Source of the DNA: Planococcus sp. MER TA 32b
GTDB taxonomy: Bacteria; Bacillota; Bacilli; Bacillales_A; Planococcaceae
Assembly: GCA_023715185.1 (NCBI GenBank)
Contig: JAMCAN010000001.1
Location: forward strand, 124,001-188,000
Length of the DNA stretch: 64,000 nt
Direction of reading: 5' to 3'
Shown: positions 51,899 to 59,834 of the stretch, piece after piece
How positions within the stretch are numbered: the first letter of the stretch is position 1
How the letters are laid out: each line of letters begins with the position of its first letter
The notes under the pieces: generated by a model
What the model was told of the DNA's origin: nothing
Database searches by the model: none
The model's input: only the letters and a program-made list of their open reading frames with translations
Program-made: the position numbers and the translations under genes

Positions 51899-52093
51899 AT
51901 GAAAAAAGATTTGAAGTCATTAGCTGGTCTAATTTTAGGCGCAATCTTCGGCTGTTTTATAGTTCTTGTAATTTTCGGGGATGGTGATTCAATAATACAA
52001 ACTACAATTGGTGTCTCATTGGGAATGGTCATTACCTACGCTGCAATTATCGGCATTAAAAAAGCTGCGGGCAAATACGAAGATCAGGAATAG
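51899..52093 (+). CDS. Small membrane protein, unknown function
   Basis: 64 residues from ATG 51899 (AAGGGGTGAGG upstream). Two hydrophobic helices (about 8-27 and 34-53) and a short charged tail KKAAGKYEDQE. The frame is open much further upstream through the repeat array, but no ribosome site supports that. Function unknown. Confidence 0.7.
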   Translation: MKKDLKSLAGLILGAIFGCFIVLVIFGDGDSIIQTTIGVSLGMVITYAAIIGIKKAAGKYEDQE

Positions 52094-52125
52094 AAGGCAG
52101 GTGGCGAAGGATCATTAGTCTTTTC

Positions 52126-52281
52126 TTGTTTATTATTATTCACATTTCTATTGGATTGTTCCTCATATACACAAACAGAAAGCTGCCGAAAATGGTCACG
52201 GTATTTGGAACGGTCTTTTTTGTTGCGAGCTTCATGTATTGGGGAATTGTTGTAATCGATTTGATGAACAAAGGGGTATAA
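52126..52281 (+). CDS. Possible small membrane protein with uncertain start
   Basis: A frame with a protein-like, two-helix composition runs to TAA 52279-52281 (RKLPKMVTVFGTVFFVASFM in the middle). No ATG or GTG stands in the right place. TTG 52126 is 14 bases after GAAGGA; an ATT at 52114 is also conceivable. It may be a gene with an unusual start, or a remnant. It follows the 51899 gene by about 30 bases. Confidence 0.4.
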   Translation: MFIIIHISIGLFLIYTNRKLPKMVTVFGTVFFVASFMYWGIVVIDLMNKGV

Positions 52282-52474
52282 AAAGATACATACTTTAAGC
52301 ATTACGAACTCATAGTTGAAATAGAGAAAGATGGAGCGCAGAAAGGTTCTTGTACATATTTAAAATAGCAGTGTTTGTGGTCTGCTCCCACTTCCGTTTC
52401 ATCCACCACACCAAAGGGTAAAAATTGAGTAAAGCCCTGCCTTGTGAAATGAATGGAGAGGGAGTGGACAGATA

Positions 52475-52993
52475 TTGGATACCTTATTATTTGATGGATG
52501 GAACAGCGTTTTGCGCATTGTGATTATGTCTGCGTTAGCTTACCCTTTCCTCATTGTCCTGCTGCGCATGTCCGGAAAACGCTCTATCACAAATGTGAAT
52601 ATATTTGATTTCATCATAACTGTTACGTATGGTGCGACTTTGTCGAGTATCATCACAAGCGATAAAGTTTCTTTTGCAGATGGGGCTGCAGTGCTGGTGA
52701 TGCTGACTTTATTGCAATACCTTGTGTCGAAAACGGCGGCGGGATCCAAAAGATTTTCGGATTTCATAAAAGCTTCGCCGGTTTTTTTATATTACGAAGG
52801 CAATTTCAATGAAGAGCAGATGCAAAAGAACCGGTTCAGGAAACAGGATTTAAGAGGCAAAGTGCGGCAGCAGGGCATGAGTTCTTTTGAAAATGTGGAA
52901 GCGATCGTACTTGAAGGAGACGGCTCGGTGTCCATCATCAAAAAGGAAGATGTGAAATCGAAGGATGCGCTCGAAGACATATCGGAAAAGTAA
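52475..52993 (+). CDS. DUF421 membrane protein (YetF/YdfR type)
   Basis: 172 residues from TTG 52475 (GGAGTGG seven bases upstream). Three hydrophobic segments (about 12-32, 43-61 and 68-88) are followed by a soluble domain starting FLYYEGNFNEEQM and the DUF421 block LRGKVRQQGMSSFENVEAIV. The B. subtilis relatives affect the spore or envelope; the exact function is not known. A shared terminator lies between this and the converging MFS gene. Confidence 0.87.
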   Translation: MDTLLFDGWNSVLRIVIMSALAYPFLIVLLRMSGKRSITNVNIFDFIITVTYGATLSSIITSDKVSFADGAAVLVMLTLLQYLVSKTAAGSKRFSDFIKASPVFLYYEGNFNEEQMQKNRFRKQDLRGKVRQQGMSSFENVEAIVLEGDGSVSIIKKEDVKSKDALEDISEK

Positions 52994-53004
52994 TGATAAG
53001 AAAG

Positions 53005-53038
53005 GCAGCCGGAATTTTCGATTCCGGCTGCCTTTTAA
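53005..53038. terminator. Bidirectional terminator
   Basis: AAGGCAGCCGGAATTTTCG and CGATTCCGGCTGCCTT pair, with T-runs on both strands, between two converging genes. Confidence 0.9.
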
Positions 53039-53048
53039 TCTGGAATTA

Positions 53049-54251
53049 TTATTGAGCCGTTCTCCATAACAGAGCCCGCCCCTGATAGGCGATCAGACTG
53101 ACCAAAGCCAGTAAAAGTCCGGATAGCATAAAGACACTGCGGATACCGAACAGATCTGCCAGGATGCCCATCAATAGCGAAGCGATTCCGAATGTGCCCG
53201 TTCCAATCGCTCCAAGTGTCGTGTAAACGGTGGGCAATTGATCCGACGGGACGCTGGTCTGCACCACGGTCTGCTGCGGAATGTTCTTGATCTGGCTGAA
53301 CACGCCCACCAAAAATGAAAGGAGCAGCGCCAGCATGGGAAGACTATTCACACCAAAGAAGATAGTAACCAGACTGCTGAGAGCGGCTCCCCAGAAAATG
53401 AAAGAACTGAGCCGCTGATCAATCCATCCGGAAAACCTGAGGCAAAACAGGCTTCCGCCGATCAATCCGAGAAAGAACGAACCGTTGATGAACCCCCACC
53501 ATTTTTCATCCGCCAGAAGTGCATCGTTGACAAACACTAATAGGATGGCCGCAATCCATACGGTGCCGGCAATCGTTTCCATAATATCCATCCATGCAAT
53601 CCGTATCAGCACGGGCGTTTTCGTTACAGTCTTCCAGCCTTTGCTGATCTGCCGCCATTTGCCTTTTGATTTGGAAGGAATAAAAGCGACAGCTTCCAAA
53701 CGCGTTAACAGGATGCTCGATAACAAGAAGAGCCCAGCTGTAATCCAAAGCAATTCAGTAGCCGACAGCCAAATCAGCAGCGAACTGCCGACAAACCACA
53801 TGGCTGTCCGGATGAACTGTGTCACGGTTTCAGTTACGCCGTTCGCTTTCAGCAACTGTTCATTCTTCACATAAAGCGGAATCAGCGATTGAGTAACCGG
53901 ATTTGCGCAGCCATCCAGCAGAGCGATCAAGCTGATTACAAAAAACAAGATGACAAAATTGGCTAAAGATAATTGCGGCATAAAGAAAGCCAAAGCAATC
54001 AGCAATATCGTTTTGCCCATCTGAGAACCGGCCAGCAGCCATTTCAGATTCCACCGTTCCATAAGCAGCGGTGTCAGTGTATTGGAAATGAACATCGAAC
54101 CGGTAATAGTAAAAGGCACAAAAGCCGCCGCAGTCGCGGAACCAGTCAATTCAAAAATCAGGTAAATCACGCTGACGATATACAGCACATCGCCAATATT
54201 GGCCAAAGACTGCCCAGTCAGCAGCAAATTGAAATTTCTCTTCAGTTTCAT
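53049..54251 (-). CDS. MFS transporter
   Basis: 400 residues, about 12 membrane helices. It opens KRNFNLLLTGQSLANIGDVLYIVSVIYLIF, the drug-efflux-like MFS_3 pattern shared with the truncated copy at 34991. A polar cytoplasmic loop KSKGKWRQISKGWK lies in the middle. Export of a small molecule is likely; the substrate is unknown. GGGGGAATAC precedes the ATG. Confidence 0.88.
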   Translation of the reverse strand: MKLKRNFNLLLTGQSLANIGDVLYIVSVIYLIFELTGSATAAAFVPFTITGSMFISNTLTPLLMERWNLKWLLAGSQMGKTILLIALAFFMPQLSLANFVILFFVISLIALLDGCANPVTQSLIPLYVKNEQLLKANGVTETVTQFIRTAMWFVGSSLLIWLSATELLWITAGLFLLSSILLTRLEAVAFIPSKSKGKWRQISKGWKTVTKTPVLIRIAWMDIMETIAGTVWIAAILLVFVNDALLADEKWWGFINGSFFLGLIGGSLFCLRFSGWIDQRLSSFIFWGAALSSLVTIFFGVNSLPMLALLLSFLVGVFSQIKNIPQQTVVQTSVPSDQLPTVYTTLGAIGTGTFGIASLLMGILADLFGIRSVFMLSGLLLALVSLIAYQGRALLWRTAQ

Positions 54252-54353
54252 AATCAGTATTCCCCCAAGAATTTAATCTTTAAATAAGATTTCAAATCCG
54301 GGAGAGCGTTAAATTGGACTGATTGTCACGGTCGATGTTCCTTTCGGGTGGAC

Positions 54354-54377
54354 GATAAATCCTTGGGGTGATTTATC
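54354..54377. promoter_or_regulatory. Inverted repeat upstream of the MFS gene
   Basis: GATAAATC and GATTTATC are perfect arms around eight bases. It lies about 100 bases before the MFS start on the minus strand and 130 before the next plus-strand gene. Operator-like; no regulator is assigned. Confidence 0.4.
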
Positions 54378-54510
54378 AGTGATTTTAGTTAATTTCATTA
54401 TACGTGAAATTTTCTGAAAATAAATGGTGGTGGAAGAAAATATTGGATATAGTAATAAATATAGCTTTACGGGAAGTACATAAAAATATAAAAACGGGAT
54501 GGTCTAGTAG

Positions 54511-55311
54511 ATGAATGAATCTAACGAATTTCCAGTAGAAGTTAAGAATTTTATTGATAGCTTGCTCACTGTAATGCGCCGTCAAGTGGAAGCCCCGATT
54601 ATCGGCGTCTACCTGCATGGTTCACTTGCCATGGGCGGATTTAACCCGGCCAGGAGCGATATCGACTTGTTGGTTGTGACGGAAACGCCGATCGGGATGG
54701 AGACGAAGAAAAAGCTGGCCGTTTTCTTTCTGGAACATTCGGGCAGCCCTTATCCTGTTGAAATCAGTGTTCTTAATCTTGCGCAATTGGAAGAATGGAA
54801 GTTCCCGACGCCTTACGATTTTCATTTCAGCGAGTATTGGCGGGAGCGGTTTGAACAGGATGCTGCAGAGGGCGCGACTACTTGTCTGGATACAGAAGGG
54901 AAATCCGATATCGACCTCGCTGCTCATTTTACAATTTTGAATCACCGGGGTATTTGTTTGGAAGGCCGGCCTATTGAGGAAGTTTTTCCGGTAGTTCCAA
55001 AAGCGGATTATTTAACAGCTATCCTTGATGACTATGAAGACTGTCTGCAGAAAATTTTTCAAGATCCGGTTTACAGCATCCTCAATTTGATCCGGGTTTA
55101 TTGGTATTTAAAAGAAGGGAAGATTTCTTCGAAGCAGGAAGCGGGTGAATGGGGAATTTGGCATCTTCCTGAGGAATTTTCGCCTATTGTTGTAGTGGCA
55201 TTGAAGGCTTACGTCGGGGAAGAGTTGGGAGCGGTTTTTGATAAAGCCGCATTGACGCAAATAAAAGACTATATACACAGTGAAGTGAAGCACTTGTTGC
55301 TGAAGCGGTGA
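54511..55311 (+). CDS. Aminoglycoside nucleotidyltransferase-like protein (AadA/ANT(9) type)
   Basis: 266 residues. The nucleotidyltransferase motif is GSLAMGGFNPARSDIDLLV (about residues 38-56). A DUF4111-like C-terminal domain follows with RVYWYLKEGKISSKQEAGEW. Full-length plan matches AadA/Aad9, which adenylylate streptomycin or spectinomycin. Activity is inferred. It is chromosomal and next to a GNAT. The ribosome site is weak (ATGGTCTAGTAG). Confidence 0.85.
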   Translation: MNESNEFPVEVKNFIDSLLTVMRRQVEAPIIGVYLHGSLAMGGFNPARSDIDLLVVTETPIGMETKKKLAVFFLEHSGSPYPVEISVLNLAQLEEWKFPTPYDFHFSEYWRERFEQDAAEGATTCLDTEGKSDIDLAAHFTILNHRGICLEGRPIEEVFPVVPKADYLTAILDDYEDCLQKIFQDPVYSILNLIRVYWYLKEGKISSKQEAGEWGIWHLPEEFSPIVVVALKAYVGEELGAVFDKAALTQIKDYIHSEVKHLLLKR

Positions 55312-55345
55312 GCTGTTAACCGTGGTTTAAGAAGGAGGTCAATAT

Positions 55346-55834
55346 ATGATGTTTGAAACAGAAAGATGTTCGCTGTCCCTTTTCAAGGAATCGGATTCTG
55401 CTGCTGTTTCAAATCTTTTTACAAATCCCGAAGTCCGGAAATATCTCGGCGGCATTCGGGATGCGGATTCTCTCAAAGAAACTCTGGAGGATATGCTTGA
55501 TCCTCAACCAGGTTCTTATTACTGGGTGGTGAGGAAAAAAAGTACAAAAGACTTTATTGGACTGATTTCCCTCGATTCTCATCACGAAGGCATCGACCAG
55601 GAAGTTTCCTATCAACTCTTACCGGATTGGTGGGGAAGGGGATACGCGGCTGAAACGGTTGCAATGATTATCGATTTTGCATTGAATATTTTAAAGTTGC
55701 CGGCGGTGGTGGCGGAGACGCAAAGCGAAAACATCCCATCATGCCGTCTGCTGGAGAAACTGGGGATGGAATTGGAACGGAAAGTTTTTAGATATGGAGC
55801 AGAGCAAAGATTATATGCGATTCGGACAATTTAG
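55346..55834 (+). CDS. GNAT acetyltransferase, RimJ/RimL-like
   Basis: 162 residues from ATG 55346 (AAGGAGG seven bases upstream). Motif A reads WGRGYAAETVAMIIDFAL, then LKLPAVVAETQSENIPSCRL and LEKLGMELERKVF. It follows the AadA-like gene by 34 bases and is ended by a terminator, so the two are likely co-transcribed. Substrate unknown. Confidence 0.86.
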   Translation: MMFETERCSLSLFKESDSAAVSNLFTNPEVRKYLGGIRDADSLKETLEDMLDPQPGSYYWVVRKKSTKDFIGLISLDSHHEGIDQEVSYQLLPDWWGRGYAAETVAMIIDFALNILKLPAVVAETQSENIPSCRLLEKLGMELERKVFRYGAEQRLYAIRTI

Positions 55835-55846
55835 AGTTGCGGCAAA

Positions 55847-55886
55847 AAACCAAATGCTTAAAGAAGAGCATTTGGTCTTTTTTATA
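55847..55886. terminator. Bidirectional terminator
   Basis: ACCAAATGCTT and AAGAGCATTTGGT form a hairpin followed by T, with A/T-rich sequence on the other side for the converging gene. Confidence 0.85.
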
Positions 55887-55897
55887 CACACTTCGAT

Positions 55898-56575
55898 TTA
55901 AGAAAGACTTTCCTCTTTCTCCAATTCAGGCGAATACTCCTCTGAAAATGATGATTCTTCTTTAATTTGCTGAGTCTGCAAGTTGACCTTGGAACCCACG
56001 AAGAAAAAGCCTGCCATTATCAGCACATTGAATGTCCATCCGCTGATTTTCATATAGATGAGCATCTCGCCGTAGCCATCCACCCCATAACTTTGAATCA
56101 GCCAGGCTTTCAACGAATTCTGAAAAACGCTGTTGGTAAAAAGGAGCAAAGTCAGCAGCTGGAACCACATAAAGATTCCTTTTCTGGAAAATTCGGCAAT
56201 GCTGTCTTTTTTTGCAACGCCCTGCAGGTAAACAAAATCGACTGCAAAGTGAAGGGCCAATGGTTTCCTGAGTAAAATAGAAACCAGAAAGACCATACCG
56301 TATGCATAACCCAGATAGACTTGATTCCACAGCATACTTTCCGCGTTTGAAGAAAGTAAATTGATCAGGGTACTCAGGAAAAGCGACAGCAAGATGGAAA
56401 GTCCGGCAATATTAAATTGACGTTCTATGGCAAATCGGTAAATCGTATAAATAAATCCGGGAACGGTCGATAACAGCATGGCATAATAATCGCCCAGCGG
56501 TTCCCGCCCGTAATTCCAGATGAAGTACGGGAGAACTGCATAGCAAAGGATGTCGAATACGATGAATTTCTTCAT
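55898..56575 (-). CDS. Polytopic membrane protein, VC0807-like
   Basis: 225 residues with six or so membrane helices. FDILCYAVLPYFIWNYGREP at the start and RKPLALHFAVDFVYLQ in the middle resemble VC0807-family proteins; this is a tentative match. The last 40 residues are a charged cytoplasmic tail. The ATG overlaps the stop of the MerR-type gene (ATGA), so it is translationally coupled and under that regulator. Confidence 0.65.
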   Translation of the reverse strand: MKKFIVFDILCYAVLPYFIWNYGREPLGDYYAMLLSTVPGFIYTIYRFAIERQFNIAGLSILLSLFLSTLINLLSSNAESMLWNQVYLGYAYGMVFLVSILLRKPLALHFAVDFVYLQGVAKKDSIAEFSRKGIFMWFQLLTLLLFTNSVFQNSLKAWLIQSYGVDGYGEMLIYMKISGWTFNVLIMAGFFFVGSKVNLQTQQIKEESSFSEEYSPELEKEESLS

Positions 56576-57318
56576 AGTTTTGACTCCCGCGCTTCGAAAT
56601 AATGCCGGATGGCCTGATCGATAAATGTAATAATTTCCTGCTCGAATATGAAGAACCGCAAGTGCGGTTCCCTTTCCTTATTTAGCTTCCAAACCTTCTG
56701 CGCCAGTTCCGCGTTTCCTTGATACATCTCATCCACCAGTTCCATCCACCTTTTTGCCAGGCTCTGAGCTTCCGGACTGGTCGGCCCTTTATGCAAATTC
56801 TCCCGTACTTCCTGAGCGAGATCGAGCCAGATCTTTTCACCTTCCCTGTTTTCTTCCGGACTGGAAAAGCCATTCAGAATGCGCTGCTCTTCTTCAGTGA
56901 AATGCTTTTCCCATAGAACTTTCAGCAGACTTTCATCAGCCGGAAAAGCATTGAACGTGTTGAAAATAGTTTCCCAATCCGCAACTTCCTGCGTCTCGAC
57001 AATGGCAAGCAAGGTATTTACAGCCGATTCCCTCTTTTTCAACTCTTCCTGTTCAGCCAAAATCATTTTCTTCCGCATGGAAAGGACACCATACAGATCG
57101 AATTCACGATTGGAAAGAAATTGCATGATCGTCTCAAGTGGAAATTCTAAATCCTTGAGCATCAGTATGTAATGGAGCTTTGAAATATCTTCATCGGAAT
57201 AAAAGCGGTGTCCCGCCTCGTTTCGATGCGCTGGCAGCAATAATCCGATTTCGTTGTAATAGCGTAAAGTTCTTATAGAGACATGGCTCATTTTGGCTAG
57301 CTTCCCGATTGAGTACAT
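56572..57318 (-). CDS. MerR-family regulator with TipAS-like C-terminal domain
   Basis: 248 residues from ATG 57318 (GGGG six bases upstream; ATG 57336 lacks a site). The MerR N-terminus reads YSIGKLAKMSHVSIRTLRYY and then EAGHRFYSDEDISKL. A long helix leads to a C-terminal domain of about 120 residues with the TipAS pattern. TipAS domains bind thiopeptide-type drugs in other bacteria. It should control its own promoter and the membrane gene downstream. Confidence 0.88.
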   Translation of the reverse strand: MYSIGKLAKMSHVSIRTLRYYNEIGLLLPAHRNEAGHRFYSDEDISKLHYILMLKDLEFPLETIMQFLSNREFDLYGVLSMRKKMILAEQEELKKRESAVNTLLAIVETQEVADWETIFNTFNAFPADESLLKVLWEKHFTEEEQRILNGFSSPEENREGEKIWLDLAQEVRENLHKGPTSPEAQSLAKRWMELVDEMYQGNAELAQKVWKLNKEREPHLRFFIFEQEIITFIDQAIRHYFEARESKL

Positions 57319-57351
57319 GGACATCCCCGTTTTCATATTGTATTTATTTCC

Positions 57352-57382
57352 ATTATAGGACCTTCCGTAACGGAAGGTGCAA
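57352..57382 (-). promoter_or_regulatory. MerR-type promoter with 19-bp spacer and palindromic operator
   Basis: On the minus strand TTGCAC, 19 bases, TATAAT. The spacer contains the perfect palindrome ACCTTCCGT-N1-ACGGAAGGT (57360-57378). A long spacer plus operator between -35 and -10 is the hallmark of MerR activation. Transcription would run into the MerR-type gene. Confidence 0.93.
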
Positions 57383-57516
57383 GAGGTTTTCAGAATAATT
57401 CACGAAATCCGTGATTCTGATAAGTTTCATGCAAATAAATTCCAGCTGACGCAAGGTTTTTGACGTGGCTTTAGCGAATAAAATAAGCACCAAGCAAAAG
57501 TCAGGATGTGCTGAGA

Positions 57517-58359
57517 ATGCTGAAAACACCGATTCATCTGATTGAACAGGTTGTTTTTGCAAGCGGCGATTCACGTTTCAAGGAATATTCGATTTGCGAT
57601 GCAGACTGGCAGGACCAAAATGGACTCGTCCTCTATCTATCGATAAAGGGGAGAAACTGGCTCGTCATCAACAGTGAATGGATTCCTTCACCAATCAATG
57701 ATTCCAATCCTTTCATCCGCTGGATCGATCAGGACCGTATTGTTCTCGTCCAGCGCAGAAGCGGCAGGTTTGAAAGGAACATTTTCGTCTTGAACCTTGC
57801 TGGTGAAATTACAGCTTCGTTTTATGCAGGTGATGCAATCGAAGACATTGTGGTGGGACCCGAAGGATTCTGGATCAGCTATTATTACGGCGGATTCAGG
57901 AAGGGCCTGCCGAGTGAAAAGCTGGTTTTATTCGGATGGGACGGTCTGCCGATTTTCAAATACGAAACGGATTTGCCGGAAAAGCTTGATATTCTGGAAA
58001 TACTGGCGCTCGTCAAAGGTGAGAATTCCGCAATCTGGCTGGTGCCGCTGCTGAAGCCGCTGGTCGAGATCGTTCCTGAATCGAAATCGATTACCATCCA
58101 TAACGAACCGGATCTGCTGAACAAAGGCACCTTTTCTGTCAGCATCCGCGGGGATTTTGTCTACTTCGTGCTGGAAGATACGAAATGGGCCTATGCCTGC
58201 CGGATTGGCGAAGAAACCGCGCAGCCCGTCGGCAAGATTAATGGCGTATCGAGAGGACTCCCGCCGAGTGAATCACATAATTTCATCAGCCGCTCAGACA
58301 CCTGGGGAGAAGTGAAAATTTACCGCATCGACAATAAGGAAGAGTATTTTTTGGCTTGA
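57517..58359 (+). CDS. Hypothetical protein, beta-rich
   Basis: 280 residues, start uncertain (ATG 57517 or GTG 57508; the ribosome site is weak). Sequence is rich in short strands with W, Y and G, such as DRIVLVQRRSGRFERNIFVL and GWDGLPIFKYE, like a beta-propeller or sandwich; no signal peptide. No family recognised. It lies before, but 116 bases apart from, the Hen1-Pnkp operon; a link is not shown. Confidence 0.6.
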   Translation: MLKTPIHLIEQVVFASGDSRFKEYSICDADWQDQNGLVLYLSIKGRNWLVINSEWIPSPINDSNPFIRWIDQDRIVLVQRRSGRFERNIFVLNLAGEITASFYAGDAIEDIVVGPEGFWISYYYGGFRKGLPSEKLVLFGWDGLPIFKYETDLPEKLDILEILALVKGENSAIWLVPLLKPLVEIVPESKSITIHNEPDLLNKGTFSVSIRGDFVYFVLEDTKWAYACRIGEETAQPVGKINGVSRGLPPSESHNFISRSDTWGEVKIYRIDNKEEYFLA

Positions 58360-58475
58360 AAATGTAGAGATTTAGAAATCGAATTAAAAATTAATGAGAC
58401 ATGAATAAATTTCCATTTTCTATGATATATTAAGGTTATTATTGAGCAATTTGAGCAGGCAAAGGGGCGTTTACA

Positions 58476-59834
58476 ATGCAATTGACGATTCAGGCCAAGG
58501 GTGACAATGTCAAGGCGGTTTCTTATTTATTGGCAAAAAATCCGGGCAATTTATATGAGAGAAACCAGAAAGGCCATTTGGTGCGCATGTTTTACGGCAA
58601 ATTCACGGACACTGAACTTGAAATGACGATTTTCGTGACGCCGGATCCGGTTGAACTGATCCAGAATTCGGGGAATTCGTACGATATCACGCATTACATC
58701 AACGACCGGGAATTCGCCGTTTCGAGCATTTTCCTGTCGCTGATCCGCTCGGCTCTCGGCACCGCGCTGAACGGGCAGCCGAAAGAGGAGTATGCGGAAT
58801 GGGTCGCGCATCCGTTTCCGTTCACATTCGAACTCGGCCCCGTCAATACGAAGCTGCCGGATGCGCAGTTGAAGAATCTATTCGAACCGATGGGCTATCA
58901 GGTGGATATTACGCGTCCGGAAATCGATTATTCCTTCGATTTAAAAGAGCAGAGCACTGTGCGCACGATCCGCTTGAGCGGGGAACAGACTCTGAAGGAT
59001 GCGCTGCGCCATCTATTTGTGCTGATTCCGGTCATCGATGACTACAAACATTATTTTATTGATGAAAAGGAAATTGAGAAAATCGGCCGTTACGGAGAAG
59101 GCTGGCTCGATCAGCATCCGCTGCGGGAAACGATTTACCGGCGCGCGCTCCGCTTCAAGGAAGTCTATGAACTTGTGGAAAACGGTGAAGCAGAACCGGC
59201 AGTGGCTGCTGCACCTGCGCCGTTGAAGAAAACATCGCTGAATGAACTGCGCTACGCAAAAATCGCAAAAACAGCCGCCGGATTAAAGCCAAAAAGCATC
59301 GTCGATTTCGGGTCGGGGGAAGGCAAGCTTGCCGTTAAACTCGGTTTTATTGACGGAGTGGAAGAGATTCTTGCGGTCGAACCGTCTCAAGTCGAGACGA
59401 TGAAAGCGCTGCGGCGTTTCGAGAAAGTGAACGACAAGACGGATTTCGTCGAGCCGAAGACGCTATGGGGTTCCCTGTTTTATTTTGATGAACGCCTAAA
59501 AGGGAAAGATCTGATGATTCTTTGTGAAGTCATCGAGCATATCGATGAAGAGCGGCTGCCGAAGATATTCGACGGGATCCTGCACGACTATGCGCCGAAA
59601 TCGCTGATCGTGACGACGCCAAACCGTGAATACAATGAAGTCTACGATATGGACGACCATTTCCGCCATGATGACCACCGCTTCGAATGGACGCGGCAGG
59701 AGTTCCGCGACTGGTGCGAAAAGCGAAATCACGCTGGAGACTATGACATCGAATTTGCCGGGATCGGCGAAGAGCATCAGGAGCAAGGGTTCCCGACCCA
59801 GATGTGTGTGTTCCAAAGGAAGGTGAATAATTGA
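58476..59834 (+). CDS. hen1: Bacterial Hen1, RNA 3'-terminal 2'-O-methyltransferase
   Basis: 452 residues. The N-terminal half (about 1-240) is the ligase-activating domain found in bacterial Hen1. The C-terminal half is a SAM methyltransferase: SIVDFGSGEGKLAVKLGF then EILAVEPS. The metal-binding catalytic set is E351, E354, H355 in CEVIEHID and H401 in RHDDHRFEWTRQEF. It methylates the 3'-terminal 2'-OH of damaged RNA before Pnkp ligates it, so the repaired junction resists further cutting. Its stop overlaps the pnkp start. Confidence 0.94.
   Translation: MQLTIQAKGDNVKAVSYLLAKNPGNLYERNQKGHLVRMFYGKFTDTELEMTIFVTPDPVELIQNSGNSYDITHYINDREFAVSSIFLSLIRSALGTALNGQPKEEYAEWVAHPFPFTFELGPVNTKLPDAQLKNLFEPMGYQVDITRPEIDYSFDLKEQSTVRTIRLSGEQTLKDALRHLFVLIPVIDDYKHYFIDEKEIEKIGRYGEGWLDQHPLRETIYRRALRFKEVYELVENGEAEPAVAAAPAPLKKTSLNELRYAKIAKTAAGLKPKSIVDFGSGEGKLAVKLGFIDGVEEILAVEPSQVETMKALRRFEKVNDKTDFVEPKTLWGSLFYFDERLKGKDLMILCEVIEHIDEERLPKIFDGILHDYAPKSLIVTTPNREYNEVYDMDDHFRHDDHRFEWTRQEFRDWCEKRNHAGDYDIEFAGIGEEHQEQGFPTQMCVFQRKVNN

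Noticed and set aside
51656-52093. A 145-residue protein starting in the array
   Set aside because: The strong ribosome site and hydrophobic protein start at 51899; the upstream part is array translation.
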